Shown here: positions 45,511-53,930 of the stretch, piece after piece | How positions within the stretch are numbered: position 1 is the stretch's first letter | Layout: the number at the start of each line of letters is the position of its first letter | From: Candidatus Rokuibacteriota bacterium | GTDB taxonomy: Bacteria; Methylomirabilota; Methylomirabilia; Rokubacteriales; CSP1-6 | NCBI GenBank assembly: GCA_003220495.1 | Contig: QHSP01000016.1 | Coordinates: 1-64,000 of the forward strand | Direction: 5' to 3' | DNA: 64,000 bases | Program-made: the position numbers and the translations under genes | Notes under the pieces: generated by a model | Seen by the model: only the letters and a program-made list of their open reading frames with translations | Told to the model about the DNA's origin: nothing | The model's database searches: none

Positions 45511-46683
45511 ATGGAGAAGTTTCGAGGCGTCGACTACTACGCGATCGAGAGTCTCTTGTCCGAAGAAGAGCGGATGATCCGCGACGCGGTTCGCGACTGG
45601 GTCGAGTCCGAGTTTCTGCCGCTGATCACCGACCACCATCGCGCCGGGACGTTCCCCGTCGAGCTCATCCCGAAGCTCGGCGAGCTCGGCGTCTTCGGCG
45701 CGACGCTCAAGGGCTACGGCTGCGCGGGCCTCAGCAATGTCGCCTACGGCCTGATCATGCAGGAGCTCGAGCGCGGCGACTCCGGCTTGCGCTCGGCGGC
45801 GTCGGTGCAGAGCGGGCTCGTGATGTACCCGATCTATGCCTATGGCTCAGAGGCGCAGAAGGACACGTGGCTGCCCGCGATGGCCCGCGGCGAAAAGATC
45901 GGATGCTTCGGCCTCACCGAGCCCGACCACGGCTCCGACCCGGGCGGGATGAAGACGCGGGCGAAGCGCCAGGGCGAGAGCTACGTTCTGAACGGCACGA
46001 AGCTCTGGATCACCAACGGCTCGATCGCCGACGTGGCGGTGGTGTGGGCGAAGGAGGACGACGGCGAGATCTACGGCTATCTGGTCGAGCGCGGGACGCC
46101 GGGATTCGGGACGCTCGACATCCACGGCAAGTTCTCGATGCGCGCCTCGATCACGTCCGAGCTCTCGTTCCAGGACTGCCGCATTCCGCTCGCCAACAAG
46201 CTCCCGAACGTGAAGGGGCTGCGCGGCCCGCTCGGCTGCCTCAACCAGGCGCGCTACGGCATCGCGTGGGGCGCCGTCGGCGCCGCGATGGCGTGTTACG
46301 ACTGGGCCCTGCAGTACTCGCAGCAGCGAATCCAGTTCGGCAAGCCGATCGCGACATTCCAGCTCGTACAGCAGAAGCTCGTCTGGATGATCACCGAGAT
46401 CACCAAGGCCCAGCTCCTGTGCGTGCAGCTCGGCCGGCTGAAGGATGCGGGGCAGGTCCGCCCGCAGCAAGTCTCGATGGCCAAGATGAACAACGTACAG
46501 ATCGCGCTCGACGCGGCGCGGCTGGCGCGCGACATCCTGGGCGCCGCCGGAATCGTCGACGAGCACCCGGTGATCCGCCACATGATGAATCTGGAGACCG
46601 TCAACACGTACGAGGGCACGCACGACATCCACACCCTCATCATCGGCCGGGACATCACGGGCCTCGACGCGTTCGGGATTTGA
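45511..46683 (+). CDS. gcdH: Glutaryl-CoA dehydrogenase
   Basis: A 390-residue flavoprotein that oxidises and decarboxylates glutaryl-CoA to crotonyl-CoA in lysine and tryptophan breakdown. Markers are RSAASVQSGLVMYPI with the glutarate-binding arginine region, FGLTEPDHGSDPGGMKTRA, and the signature NTYEGTHDIHTLIIGRDITG containing the catalytic glutamate. Length and motifs match GcdH rather than general acyl-CoA dehydrogenases. GGAGAGCTCGAG precedes the ATG. Confidence 0.92.
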   Translation: MEKFRGVDYYAIESLLSEEERMIRDAVRDWVESEFLPLITDHHRAGTFPVELIPKLGELGVFGATLKGYGCAGLSNVAYGLIMQELERGDSGLRSAASVQSGLVMYPIYAYGSEAQKDTWLPAMARGEKIGCFGLTEPDHGSDPGGMKTRAKRQGESYVLNGTKLWITNGSIADVAVVWAKEDDGEIYGYLVERGTPGFGTLDIHGKFSMRASITSELSFQDCRIPLANKLPNVKGLRGPLGCLNQARYGIAWGAVGAAMACYDWALQYSQQRIQFGKPIATFQLVQQKLVWMITEITKAQLLCVQLGRLKDAGQVRPQQVSMAKMNNVQIALDAARLARDILGAAGIVDEHPVIRHMMNLETVNTYEGTHDIHTLIIGRDITGLDAFGI

Positions 46684-46704
46684 GCCTGGGCGCCGGACGG
46701 TATC

Positions 46705-46752
46705 GTGCGCTGCAGGCCGTCGCGGGGCTGGGGCCCCGACGGCCGAGGCGCG
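46705..46752 (+). repeat. GC-rich hairpin repeat, copy 2 (complete)
   Basis: Contains GCAGGCCGTCGCGGGGC and ends GGCCGAGGCGCG, the same outer blocks as copy 1. The centre folds as GGCCGT/ACGGCC with a 2-base bulge and CGGGGC/GCCCCG around a TGGG loop, a 12-bp stem in all. It stands between gcdH and the double-receiver gene and ends 25 bases before the latter's ATG. A terminator role for gcdH is possible, though no T run follows. Confidence 0.6.
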
Positions 46753-46777
46753 CCGGTAAGTCTAAGAGGGGGTTCTC

Positions 46778-47584
46778 ATGCGAGTGCTGATTGCGGACGA
46801 CGACGCGGATGTCCGAGAGGTGCTCGTGGAGTCCTTTCGGGACGCCGGCTTCGACGTCCTTGAGGCCGCGAACGGGCTCGAGGCCCTGCTCTGTGTCAAG
46901 CGTGACCGGCCCGATGCTGTCGTGCTCGACCTGATGATGCCGCGGCTCGGCGGCGTCGAGGCCCTCAAGCGGATTCACGCGTTCAATCCGGGCATCAGGG
47001 CGCTCGTGGTCACCGGGGCCATCGACTCCGAGCTCCATCGCCAGGCCACCCTCGCCGGCGCGGCCGGAGTCTTCGCGAAGCCGGTGTCGGCGGCCACTCT
47101 GGTCGCCGCGCTCACCGGCCCGGCGCCCCCGGCTGGCCCGAAGCCGGCGGAGCCCGCGCCGGCGCCTCCCGTCTCGAGCGGCGCGCCGACGGGTCGCGTA
47201 CTCGTCGTCGACGACAACCCGGAGGTGCGGGCGATGCTCGAGGATGTGCTGACGTCGCTCGGCTACACGACGCGCAGCGCGGCCGACGGGGCCACGGCGG
47301 TGCGCGCGGTGCTCACCGAGGCGCCCGACGTGGTGCTGCTCGACGTCTACATGCCCGGGCTCAGCGGGGTCGGCGCGCTGCCGACGATCGTCGCGCTCGC
47401 CCCGAACGCGAAGGTGATCATGATCAGCGGCGCGGCGAACGAGGACGTGCTGAAGCGATCGCTCGCCTTCGGCGCCCACGACTACGTGACGAAACCGTTC
47501 GAGATTTCCAGCTTATCGCGCGCGATCGAGACGGCGCTGGCGATGCGCCGTCTCGAGACCGGCCCGGACACGGCAGGCGGCTGA
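46778..47584 (+). CDS. Protein with two response-regulator receiver domains, no output domain
   Basis: A 268-residue protein built from two receiver (REC) domains joined by a Pro/Ala linker (about residues 113-141). Phosphoacceptor aspartates lie in AVVLDLMMPRLGG and DVVLLDVYMPGLSG, and the conserved lysines in VFAKPVS and YVTKPFE. Both domains look active. There is no DNA-binding or enzymatic domain and no kinase gene nearby. It may relay phosphoryl groups or scaffold a pathway. AGAGGGGG lies upstream of the ATG. Confidence 0.9.
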   Translation: MRVLIADDDADVREVLVESFRDAGFDVLEAANGLEALLCVKRDRPDAVVLDLMMPRLGGVEALKRIHAFNPGIRALVVTGAIDSELHRQATLAGAAGVFAKPVSAATLVAALTGPAPPAGPKPAEPAPAPPVSSGAPTGRVLVVDDNPEVRAMLEDVLTSLGYTTRSAADGATAVRAVLTEAPDVVLLDVYMPGLSGVGALPTIVALAPNAKVIMISGAANEDVLKRSLAFGAHDYVTKPFEISSLSRAIETALAMRRLETGPDTAGG

Positions 47585-47596
47585 GAAAGCCGCCTG
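47574..47596. terminator. 9-bp perfect hairpin between convergent genes (bidirectional terminator)
   Basis: CAGGCGGCT-GAGAA-AGCCGCCTG overlaps the stop of the double-receiver gene and precedes the end of the opposing deaminase gene. The stem is strong and symmetrical. No long T run is present, so termination would rely on the stem itself or on Rho. Confidence 0.55.
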
Positions 47597-47614
47597 GAGA
47601 TTCCGGGGGGTAGG

Positions 47615-48217
47615 TCAGCGCGCGCGCGGCGGGAGCCGAGCGTCGGGGTTGTAGACGATGCCGCCGGCGTCGCGATACGCGCGTAGCAGGGCGGCTGCTT
47701 CTTCGCGCCGAACGCCGCGCACCGTTTCCACGCCGCGCGCGGCGATGTAGGCGTACGACTCGGAGAAGACGGGACCTTCTTCGAAGCCCACCGCCATCGC
47801 GTCGTCGCGCTCGGCGCCGATGACCAGCCGGGTGACGCCGCTCCACAGCGTCGCGCCCAGGCACATCGCGCACGGCTCGCAGCTCGTCACCAGCTCGTGC
47901 GCCGGCCGGCCGGGCGAGCGGAGCGTGAACGACCCCACGCGCTGCTGCGCGAACATCAGCGCGACCATCTCGGCGTGCAGGACACAGTTCGAGGCCTCGA
48001 CGACGCGGTTGACGCCGGCCGCCACGACCTTCCCCGAGCCGATCTCGAACACCGCCGCGCCGAAGGGCCCGCCGGCTCCGCGCGCGACGTTCTCGCCCGC
48101 CAACCGGATGACGAGCGCCATCTTGTCCTGGTCGTCGCGGAAGGCGCGGCCGGCAACGGCCGCCTCGCCGACCCACGCCGGGACGTCGATGATGAGACGA
48201 GCGCGCTCGGCGGTCAC
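47615..48217 (-). CDS. Zinc-dependent nucleoside/guanine deaminase-like protein
   Basis: A 200-residue cytidine-deaminase-fold protein. The zinc site is HAE in NCVLHAEMVALMFAQ and PCxxC in TSCEPCAMCLGATLWSG, as in TadA and guanine deaminase. The C-terminal YAYIAARGVETVRGVRREEA region and the length suggest a free-base or nucleoside deaminase rather than the tRNA enzyme. It diverges from the MFS transporter gene. Confidence 0.88.
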   Translation of the reverse strand: MTAERARLIIDVPAWVGEAAVAGRAFRDDQDKMALVIRLAGENVARGAGGPFGAAVFEIGSGKVVAAGVNRVVEASNCVLHAEMVALMFAQQRVGSFTLRSPGRPAHELVTSCEPCAMCLGATLWSGVTRLVIGAERDDAMAVGFEEGPVFSESYAYIAARGVETVRGVRREEAAALLRAYRDAGGIVYNPDARLPPRAR

Positions 48218-48288
48218 GGTCGGCGGGAGGTGAGACCGAGCGCGCGGATCGTCAGTCGCTCGGACGATGCGAGCATCACCGAGTAGTG

Positions 48289-48294
48289 TAACAT
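48289..48294 (+). promoter_or_regulatory. Putative -10 box (TAACAT) for the MFS transporter gene
   Basis: TAACAT ends 9 bases before the ATG at 48304, with GGGAGG overlapping the space between. No -35 match is clear. Confidence 0.3.
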
Positions 48295-48303
48295 TGGGAG
48301 GCC

Positions 48304-49533
48304 ATGGCTGATTCCGAGCCGGCGGTCTATAGCGCGCCCGTCGCTCCGGGCCTCGTCGCGTCGGCCTCGCGGGGTATCCGACCCAACACGAAGCTGATCG
48401 CGCTCCTGTCGATCGGCCACTTCGTCGTCGATCTGAACCAGGGATGCCTTCCGGCCCTGCTGCCGTTCTTGAAATCGACCCATCAGCTGTCGTACGCGGC
48501 GGTGGCGACGATCGTGCTCGCGGCGAACGTGGCGTCGTCGATCGTGCAGCCGCTGTTCGGCTACTTCGCCGATCAGACGGCGCGGCGCTGGATCCTGCCC
48601 ACCTCGGTGCTCTTGACGGGCGGCGGATTCGCGCTGATGGGCCTGGCGCCCGGCTTCGCGGCGTTGCTGGCTCTCGTGGTCGCGATGGGCCTCGGTGTCG
48701 CCGCCTATCATCCGGAGGCCTACAAGACCGCCACGAGCGTGGCGGGCGAGCGAAAGGCGACCGCGCTCTCCTGGTTCTCGCTGGGCGGCAACGTGGGCAT
48801 CGCGCTCGGTCCGCCGGTGATCACCGCGCTCGTCACCGTCGTCGGCTTGACCGGAAGCCTCGGCCTCCTGGTCCCGACGCTCATCGCGACCCTGCTCTTG
48901 CTCGCGGTGCTGCCCGCGTTCTCGCAGAGCGCGGCTCCCCGGGCGGCCGCCGCCGCCGCGGCCCGCGGCGTCAACATGCCGAGCGCCATGGCCCTCCTGA
49001 TCCTGGTCGTTACGATTCGCTCGTGGACGACGCTCGGCTTCACGACGTTCGTGCCGTTCTACTACATCGACACGCTGGGCGCCGACCCGCGGCTCGTCGG
49101 GCCGCTGCTCTTCGTCTTCCTGGGCGCGGGCGCGGCGGGCACCGTCATCGCGGGGCCGCTCGCCGACCGCTGGGGACCGCGCGCCTTCATGCAATGGGTT
49201 CTTCTCGCCGCGCTGCCGTTCGGCGTGCTCTTCCTGCTGGCGCGCGGCGCTCTCGCGTTCGTCATGCTCGGAATCTTCGGCGCGCTCCTGACCTCGAGCT
49301 TCACCGTGTCCGTGGTGTTGGGACAGGCGTACCTGCCGCGCAACGCGGGCACGGCCTCGGGCCTGATCGTCGGCTTCGCGATCGGCGCCGGCGGGCTCGG
49401 CGTGACCGCGCTCGGCTGGGTCGCCGACCGCTACGGGTTGCCGGCCGCTCTCTGGATCAGCGCCCTGATGCCCTTGCTGGCGTTCGCGACGACGCGGCTC
49501 CTGCCCGCGCCCAGAGTCCACGAAGCCAGGTGA
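48304..49533 (+). CDS. MFS transporter, fosmidomycin-resistance (Fsr) family
   Basis: A 409-residue membrane transporter with about twelve helices. The N-terminal IGHFVVDLNQGCLPALLPFLKSTHQLSYA and the GLGVAAYHPEAYKTA loop are the Fsr-family signatures. It probably exports a drug or metabolite by proton antiport. The stop overlaps the trmI start (GTGA). Confidence 0.9.
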   Translation: MADSEPAVYSAPVAPGLVASASRGIRPNTKLIALLSIGHFVVDLNQGCLPALLPFLKSTHQLSYAAVATIVLAANVASSIVQPLFGYFADQTARRWILPTSVLLTGGGFALMGLAPGFAALLALVVAMGLGVAAYHPEAYKTATSVAGERKATALSWFSLGGNVGIALGPPVITALVTVVGLTGSLGLLVPTLIATLLLLAVLPAFSQSAAPRAAAAAAARGVNMPSAMALLILVVTIRSWTTLGFTTFVPFYYIDTLGADPRLVGPLLFVFLGAGAAGTVIAGPLADRWGPRAFMQWVLLAALPFGVLFLLARGALAFVMLGIFGALLTSSFTVSVVLGQAYLPRNAGTASGLIVGFAIGAGGLGVTALGWVADRYGLPAALWISALMPLLAFATTRLLPAPRVHEAR

Positions 49534-50378
49534 ACGACGGGCTTCCGTTCCAGGACGGCGAGCAGGTCTTGCTCACCGATCAGCGTGGCAAGCGGCACCT
49601 GATCTTTCTGCGCAAGTCGGAGACCTTCCACTCCGACCGCGGCTGGGTGCCGCACGACGCGATCATCGGCCAGCCCGAGGGCAGCTGGGTGCGAAGCTCG
49701 ATGGGGCTCCGCTACCTCGCCCTGCGTCCGACCCTCGCCGAGTACGTCCTGGAGATGCCGCGGGGCGCCCAGGTCATCTATCCCAAGGATCTGGCGATGA
49801 TCCTCTTCTGGGCCGATGTCTACCCGGGGTGCCGCGTGCTCGAGGCCGGCACCGGCTCGGGCGCCCTGACCCTGGCGCTCGTGCGCGCGGTCGGTCCCGA
49901 CGGGCGTGTCATCACCTACGAGCAGCGCGACGAGTTCGCGCGCCGCGCGCTGGCGAACATCCACATGCGGCTCGGTGAGGTCGCGAACTTGATGGTCCGG
50001 CTCCGGCCGGTCGAGGACGGCCTCCCGGAAGAGGAGCCGGTCGACCGGATCGTGTTCGATCTGCCCGAGCCCTGGAAGCTCACCACGCTCGTGGCGCGGG
50101 CGCTTCGCCCGGGCGGGATCTTCCTTTGCTACGTGCCGACGATCGTGCAGTCGCAGCAGATCGCCGAGGCGCTCCACCGCGAGCGGCACTGGGCGCTCGT
50201 CGAGACGTTCGAGACCCTGTACCGGCCGTGGAACATCGAGGGCCAGTCGGTGCGGCCGTTCCACCGCATGGTGGCGCACACCGGATTCATCACGGTCGCG
50301 CGCCGGGTCGTGCCGGAAGAGAGCGGCGCGCCCGCCGCCCGGCTCAGCCGTCAGCAACCCGACGACGGGGAGCGCTGA
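49530..50378 (+). CDS. trmI: tRNA (adenine-58-N1)-methyltransferase
   Basis: A 282-residue SAM-dependent methyltransferase producing m1A58 in the tRNA T-loop. The SAM motif is VLEAGTGSGALTLALVRAVG, followed by YEQRDEFARRALANI and the catalytic region VFDLPEPWKLTTLVARALRPGGIFLCYVPT. The N-terminal beta domain (LLTDQRGKRHLIFLRKSETFHSDRGWVPHDAIIGQPEG) is typical of TrmI. The GTG start overlaps the MFS gene stop. Confidence 0.93.
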   Translation: MNDGLPFQDGEQVLLTDQRGKRHLIFLRKSETFHSDRGWVPHDAIIGQPEGSWVRSSMGLRYLALRPTLAEYVLEMPRGAQVIYPKDLAMILFWADVYPGCRVLEAGTGSGALTLALVRAVGPDGRVITYEQRDEFARRALANIHMRLGEVANLMVRLRPVEDGLPEEEPVDRIVFDLPEPWKLTTLVARALRPGGIFLCYVPTIVQSQQIAEALHRERHWALVETFETLYRPWNIEGQSVRPFHRMVAHTGFITVARRVVPEESGAPAARLSRQQPDDGER

Positions 50379-52267
50379 TGATCGCGGTGATGCGGCGCTA
50401 CCGGAAGTCGCTGCAGATCGGCCTGCTGGTCGTCATCGCGGCGTTCGTCGCCTCGCTGTTCGTGTTCGGCGCGACCGGGTCGCGTTACGGCGACGGCGAG
50501 ACGCGCGATTCGGTGGCGACAGTCAACGGCGAGAAGATCCCGATCGAGCGCTTCCAGCGGCGCTATCAGTCGTACCTCGAGGCATACGCGCAGATCTACC
50601 GCGAGCGCTTCTCGGCGGAAATGGCGGAGCGCCTGGGCTTGCCGCAGCAAGTGGTCGGCGATCTCGTCCAGGAGGCGCTGATCGTCCAGCGGGCGAATGC
50701 CGAAGGGTTCTCGGTCAGCGACGAGGAGCTGAACGCGCGGATTCACGCGATCCCCGCGTTCCAGGAGAACGGCCGCTTCGTGCTCCAGCGGTACCAGGAC
50801 TACCTCAAGCGGAGCGGATCCGGGCTCGAGGCCGATTTCCGCCGCCAGATGACGCGCGCGAAGGTCGAAACCGCGATCCGGAACGGCGTCAAGGTGTCGG
50901 AGACCGAGCTCGAGCAGGCCTTCCGCCTGCGGCGCGAGGAAGTGCGCGCGGCGTGGGCCCTCGTCGAGCTGGCGCCGATCGTCGCCGGCGCCAACGCCAC
51001 CGACGCCGAGCTCGCCACCTATCTGGCCCAGCACCCCGACGAGTTCCGTCAGCCCGACCGCCGCCGCGTGCAGTACGTGACCTTGAGCGCGAAGGATTTT
51101 CCGTCGTCCCCGACCGATGCCCAGGTCGAGAAGTACTACACGGAACACGTCAGCGAGTTCGAGACCCCGCGCCAGGTCCGAGCCGCCCACGTCCTCGCGC
51201 GAGTCCCCGAGACCGGAGGCAGCGCGGGCGAGGACAAGGCACGCGCCAAGATCGTCGACGCCATCCGGCGCGCGAAGGCCGGCGCCGACTTCGGCAAGCT
51301 GGCGCAGGATCTCTCCGAGGACTCGGCGACCGCGCCGCGGGGCGGCGACCTGGGCCTCGTGGGCAAGGGTGAGATCGTGCCCGAGTTCGAGAGAGCGCTC
51401 TTCGCGTTGAAGAAGGGCGAGGTGTCGCCCGAGCCGGTCCGGACCCCGTTCGGCTTTCACGCGATCAAGGCGATCGAGATCCAGGAGGGCGGCCGCAAGC
51501 CCCTGAAGGAGGTCGCGCCGCAGATCCGGAGCCGACTGTCGGCCGAGGCGGGTGACCGCGAAGCCAAGGCGAAGGCCGACCAGCTCCGGCCGCCGCTCCA
51601 GGCCGCGCCCGACTTCATGGCCGAAGCGAGGAAGCTCGGCCTGCACCCGATCGAGACGACCATGGCCCGCGTGGACCGCACGGCCGGCCTCGCCGCTCCC
51701 GACCCTCTCGAGGAGGCCGCGTTCGCGCTCGCCGTCGGCGGCGTGTCGGCTCCCGTGTCGACGCCGGTCGGACTCGTCATCCTCAAGACCACCGCCGTCA
51801 TTCCCGCCGGCGTGCCGCCGCTCGCCGAGATCAGGGACAAGGTTGCCGCCGCGGTGAAGCGCCAGAAGGCGGAGACGGTCGCCCTCGAGCGCGCCAAGCA
51901 GATCGCCGCCGACGCGAAGGACGGCGATTTCGCCGCCGCCGCGAAAAAGGCGGGGGCGGTCACCGGCGAGACCGCGCGCTTCTCACGCGCGAAGCCGGCC
52001 GAGAAGTTGCCGGGCGACGCCATGCTGGTCGCCCTGCAGACGCCGGCCGGCCAGCCGAGCGAGCCGATCAAGGCGCAGCAGGGTTACTACGTGGTGAAGG
52101 TGCTCGAGCGTGTGCCGCCCGACATGGGCGGCCTCGCACCGGAGCGGGATAAGATCCAGAAGGAGGTCCTCGTGCAGAAGCAGAGCCTCGCGTGGGAGTC
52201 CTGGATCAACGGTGCGCGCGCGAACTCGAAGGTCGAGACCCACCTGCCCGCCCCCCGGCGCGGCTGA
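50378..52267 (+). CDS. PpiD/SurA-like peptidyl-prolyl isomerase with membrane anchor
   Basis: A 629-residue envelope foldase. A single N-terminal helix (IGLLVVIAAFVASLFVFGA, residues 13-31) anchors it, as in PpiD. A SurA-N type helical region spans about residues 40-240. A parvulin rotamase domain follows (RAAHVLARVPETGG ... FGKLAQDLSEDSATAPRGGDLGLVGKGEIVPEFERALFALKKGEVS, about residues 265-370). A further SurA-like region completes the protein. It assists folding of exported proteins. TGATG couples it to trmI. Confidence 0.9.
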   Translation: MIAVMRRYRKSLQIGLLVVIAAFVASLFVFGATGSRYGDGETRDSVATVNGEKIPIERFQRRYQSYLEAYAQIYRERFSAEMAERLGLPQQVVGDLVQEALIVQRANAEGFSVSDEELNARIHAIPAFQENGRFVLQRYQDYLKRSGSGLEADFRRQMTRAKVETAIRNGVKVSETELEQAFRLRREEVRAAWALVELAPIVAGANATDAELATYLAQHPDEFRQPDRRRVQYVTLSAKDFPSSPTDAQVEKYYTEHVSEFETPRQVRAAHVLARVPETGGSAGEDKARAKIVDAIRRAKAGADFGKLAQDLSEDSATAPRGGDLGLVGKGEIVPEFERALFALKKGEVSPEPVRTPFGFHAIKAIEIQEGGRKPLKEVAPQIRSRLSAEAGDREAKAKADQLRPPLQAAPDFMAEARKLGLHPIETTMARVDRTAGLAAPDPLEEAAFALAVGGVSAPVSTPVGLVILKTTAVIPAGVPPLAEIRDKVAAAVKRQKAETVALERAKQIAADAKDGDFAAAAKKAGAVTGETARFSRAKPAEKLPGDAMLVALQTPAGQPSEPIKAQQGYYVVKVLERVPPDMGGLAPERDKIQKEVLVQKQSLAWESWINGARANSKVETHLPAPRRG

Positions 52268-52275
52268 GCCGATCC

Positions 52276-52497
52276 GTGGCGAGCCTGACTCGAGCGAAGG
52301 TCGAGGTCACGGACAATCAGATCGAAGCCGCGCTGAAAACGCTCAAAAAGGTCATGATCAAAGGTGGTCTCTATCAAGAGATGAAGCGGCGCGTGTACTA
52401 CGAGAAACCCTCGGTCAAGCGCAAGCGCAAGCAAGCCCAGGCCCGCAAGAAGCGCCGGCGCGCGCTCAAGCGTTCGAGGGTCGATGACGAGGATTAG
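52276..52497 (+). CDS. rpsU: 30S ribosomal protein S21
   Basis: A 73-residue basic protein. The core IEAALKTLKKVMIKGGLYQEMKRRVYYEKPSVKRKRK is the S21 signature, and the arginine/lysine-rich tail is typical. I start at the GTG at 52276 (MASLTRAKVEVTDNQIE), 8 bases after the PpiD-like stop. Earlier in-frame codons overlap that gene. S21 near the bacterial growth genes greA and trmI is a common housekeeping setting. Confidence 0.93.
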   Translation: MASLTRAKVEVTDNQIEAALKTLKKVMIKGGLYQEMKRRVYYEKPSVKRKRKQAQARKKRRRALKRSRVDDED

Positions 52498-52535
52498 AAC
52501 CGGGCGGCGGGCGGCGGAGCCCGGCGGGGCCGTGT

Positions 52536-52541
52536 TAACGT
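52536..52541 (+). promoter_or_regulatory. Putative -10 box (TAACGT) for greA
   Basis: TG-T-TAACGT ends 8 bases before the greA ATG, again leaving no space for a leader. No clear -35 box. Confidence 0.35.
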
Positions 52542-52549
52542 AAAGGGCC

Positions 52550-53032
52550 ATGTCGATCCAGCGCACGCCGATGACGCGTCCGGGGTACGAGCGCCTGCGC
52601 GACGAGCTCGATCGCCTCAAGCGCGTCGACCGGCACGCCATCACCAGGGCGATCGCCGAGGCGCGGGCGCACGGCGACCTCTCCGAGAACGCGGAGTACC
52701 ACGCGGCGCGCGAGAAGCAGTCGTTCATCGAAGGCCGCATCGCGGAGCTCGAGGGGAAGGTCGGCGCCGCCGAGGTCATCGATCCGCCCACGTCGGGGGA
52801 CCGCGTCACCTTCGCCTCCACGGTCCTGCTCGAGGACGAGAACGGCAAGGAGATCCGCTACCAGATCGTGGGCTCGGACGAAACCGAGCCCGCGAAGGGG
52901 CGCATCTCGGTCATGTCGCCGCTGGCCCGCACGCTCATCGGCAAGAACGTCGGCGACCGGGTGACCGCCCAGCTTCCGGCCGGCAAGAAGACCTTCGACA
53001 TCGTCAAGGTGAATTTCCCCTGGTCGGACTGA
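52550..53032 (+). CDS. greA: Transcription elongation factor GreA
   Basis: A 160-residue factor that rescues backtracked RNA polymerase by stimulating transcript cleavage. The N-terminal coiled coil ends in the tip [29 protein letters not shown], with the catalytic acidic pair (ENAEY region). The C-terminal FKBP-like domain ends [15 protein letters not shown]. Length is standard. Confidence 0.95.
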   Translation: MSIQRTPMTRPGYERLRDELDRLKRVDRHAITRAIAEARAHGDLSENAEYHAAREKQSFIEGRIAELEGKVGAAEVIDPPTSGDRVTFASTVLLEDENGKEIRYQIVGSDETEPAKGRISVMSPLARTLIGKNVGDRVTAQLPAGKKTFDIVKVNFPWSD

Positions 53033-53042
53033 GGCGAGCGCC

Positions 53043-53930
53043 ATGCCCACCGTGAACGTCGACGGCGTCAATATCTACTACGAGGAGTCGGGCCAGGGAC
53101 TGCCGCTGGTCTTCGTTCACGAGTTCGCCGGCGACCACCGCAGCTGGCATCTCCAGATGCGCTTCTTCTCACGTCGCTACCGCGCGATCGCGTTCAACGC
53201 GCGCGGCTATCCGCCCTCGGACGTTCCCGACGACGTCAAGGCATATTCGCAGGAGCGCGCGGCCGAGGACATCCGGGGCGTGCTCGACGGGCTGAAGATC
53301 GACAAGGCCCACGTCTGCGGCCTCTCGATGGGGGGCTACGCCACCCTGCACTTCGGGCTACGGCACCCGGCCCGCGCGCTCTCGCTGGTCGTCGCCGGCG
53401 CCGGCTATGGCAGCGTGGCGGGCGACCGCGAGAAATTCCACAAGGACACCGAGGTGGTCGCGCGCCGCTTCGAGAACGACGGGATGGCCAGGACCGCCGA
53501 GATGTACTCGAAGGGGCCGACCCGCGTCCAGTTCATGGACAAGGATCCGTACGGCTGGCGCGAGTTCCACGCTCAGCTCGCGGAAGGCTCGGCCAAAGGC
53601 CACGCCCTCACGCAGCGAGGCGTGCAGATGCGGCGGCCGTCGATCCTGGACCTCGGGCCCCAGCTCGAGAAGCTCGACGTGCCGACCTTGATCATGACCG
53701 GTGACGAGGACGATCCGTGCCTCGAGCCGGGCATCTTCATGAAGCGCAAGATCCCGACCGCGGGGCTCGTCGTCCTGCCGAAGTCGGGCCACACGATCAA
53801 CCTGGAAGAGCCCGAGGCGTTCAATCGCGCTGTGCTCGACTTCCTTACGGCGGTGGACGCCGGCAGATGGACGCGGCGCAATCCCGCCTCGCAGACGGGA
53901 TCGGCCGTCCTTCCCGCGGAGACACGCTGA
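53043..53930 (+). CDS. Alpha/beta hydrolase
   Basis: A 295-residue alpha/beta-hydrolase fold protein. The nucleophile elbow is GLSMGGYATLHFGLRHP, the acid lies in MTGDEDDPCLEPG, and the catalytic His is in PKSGHTINLEEPEAF. The oxyanion-region strand is FVHEFAGDHRSWHLQ. Esters, lactones or epoxides are possible substrates. Its stop is shared by overlap with the CoA-transferase start (TGATG), so it may cleave a product of that pathway. Confidence 0.9.
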   Translation: MPTVNVDGVNIYYEESGQGLPLVFVHEFAGDHRSWHLQMRFFSRRYRAIAFNARGYPPSDVPDDVKAYSQERAAEDIRGVLDGLKIDKAHVCGLSMGGYATLHFGLRHPARALSLVVAGAGYGSVAGDREKFHKDTEVVARRFENDGMARTAEMYSKGPTRVQFMDKDPYGWREFHAQLAEGSAKGHALTQRGVQMRRPSILDLGPQLEKLDVPTLIMTGDEDDPCLEPGIFMKRKIPTAGLVVLPKSGHTINLEEPEAFNRAVLDFLTAVDAGRWTRRNPASQTGSAVLPAETR

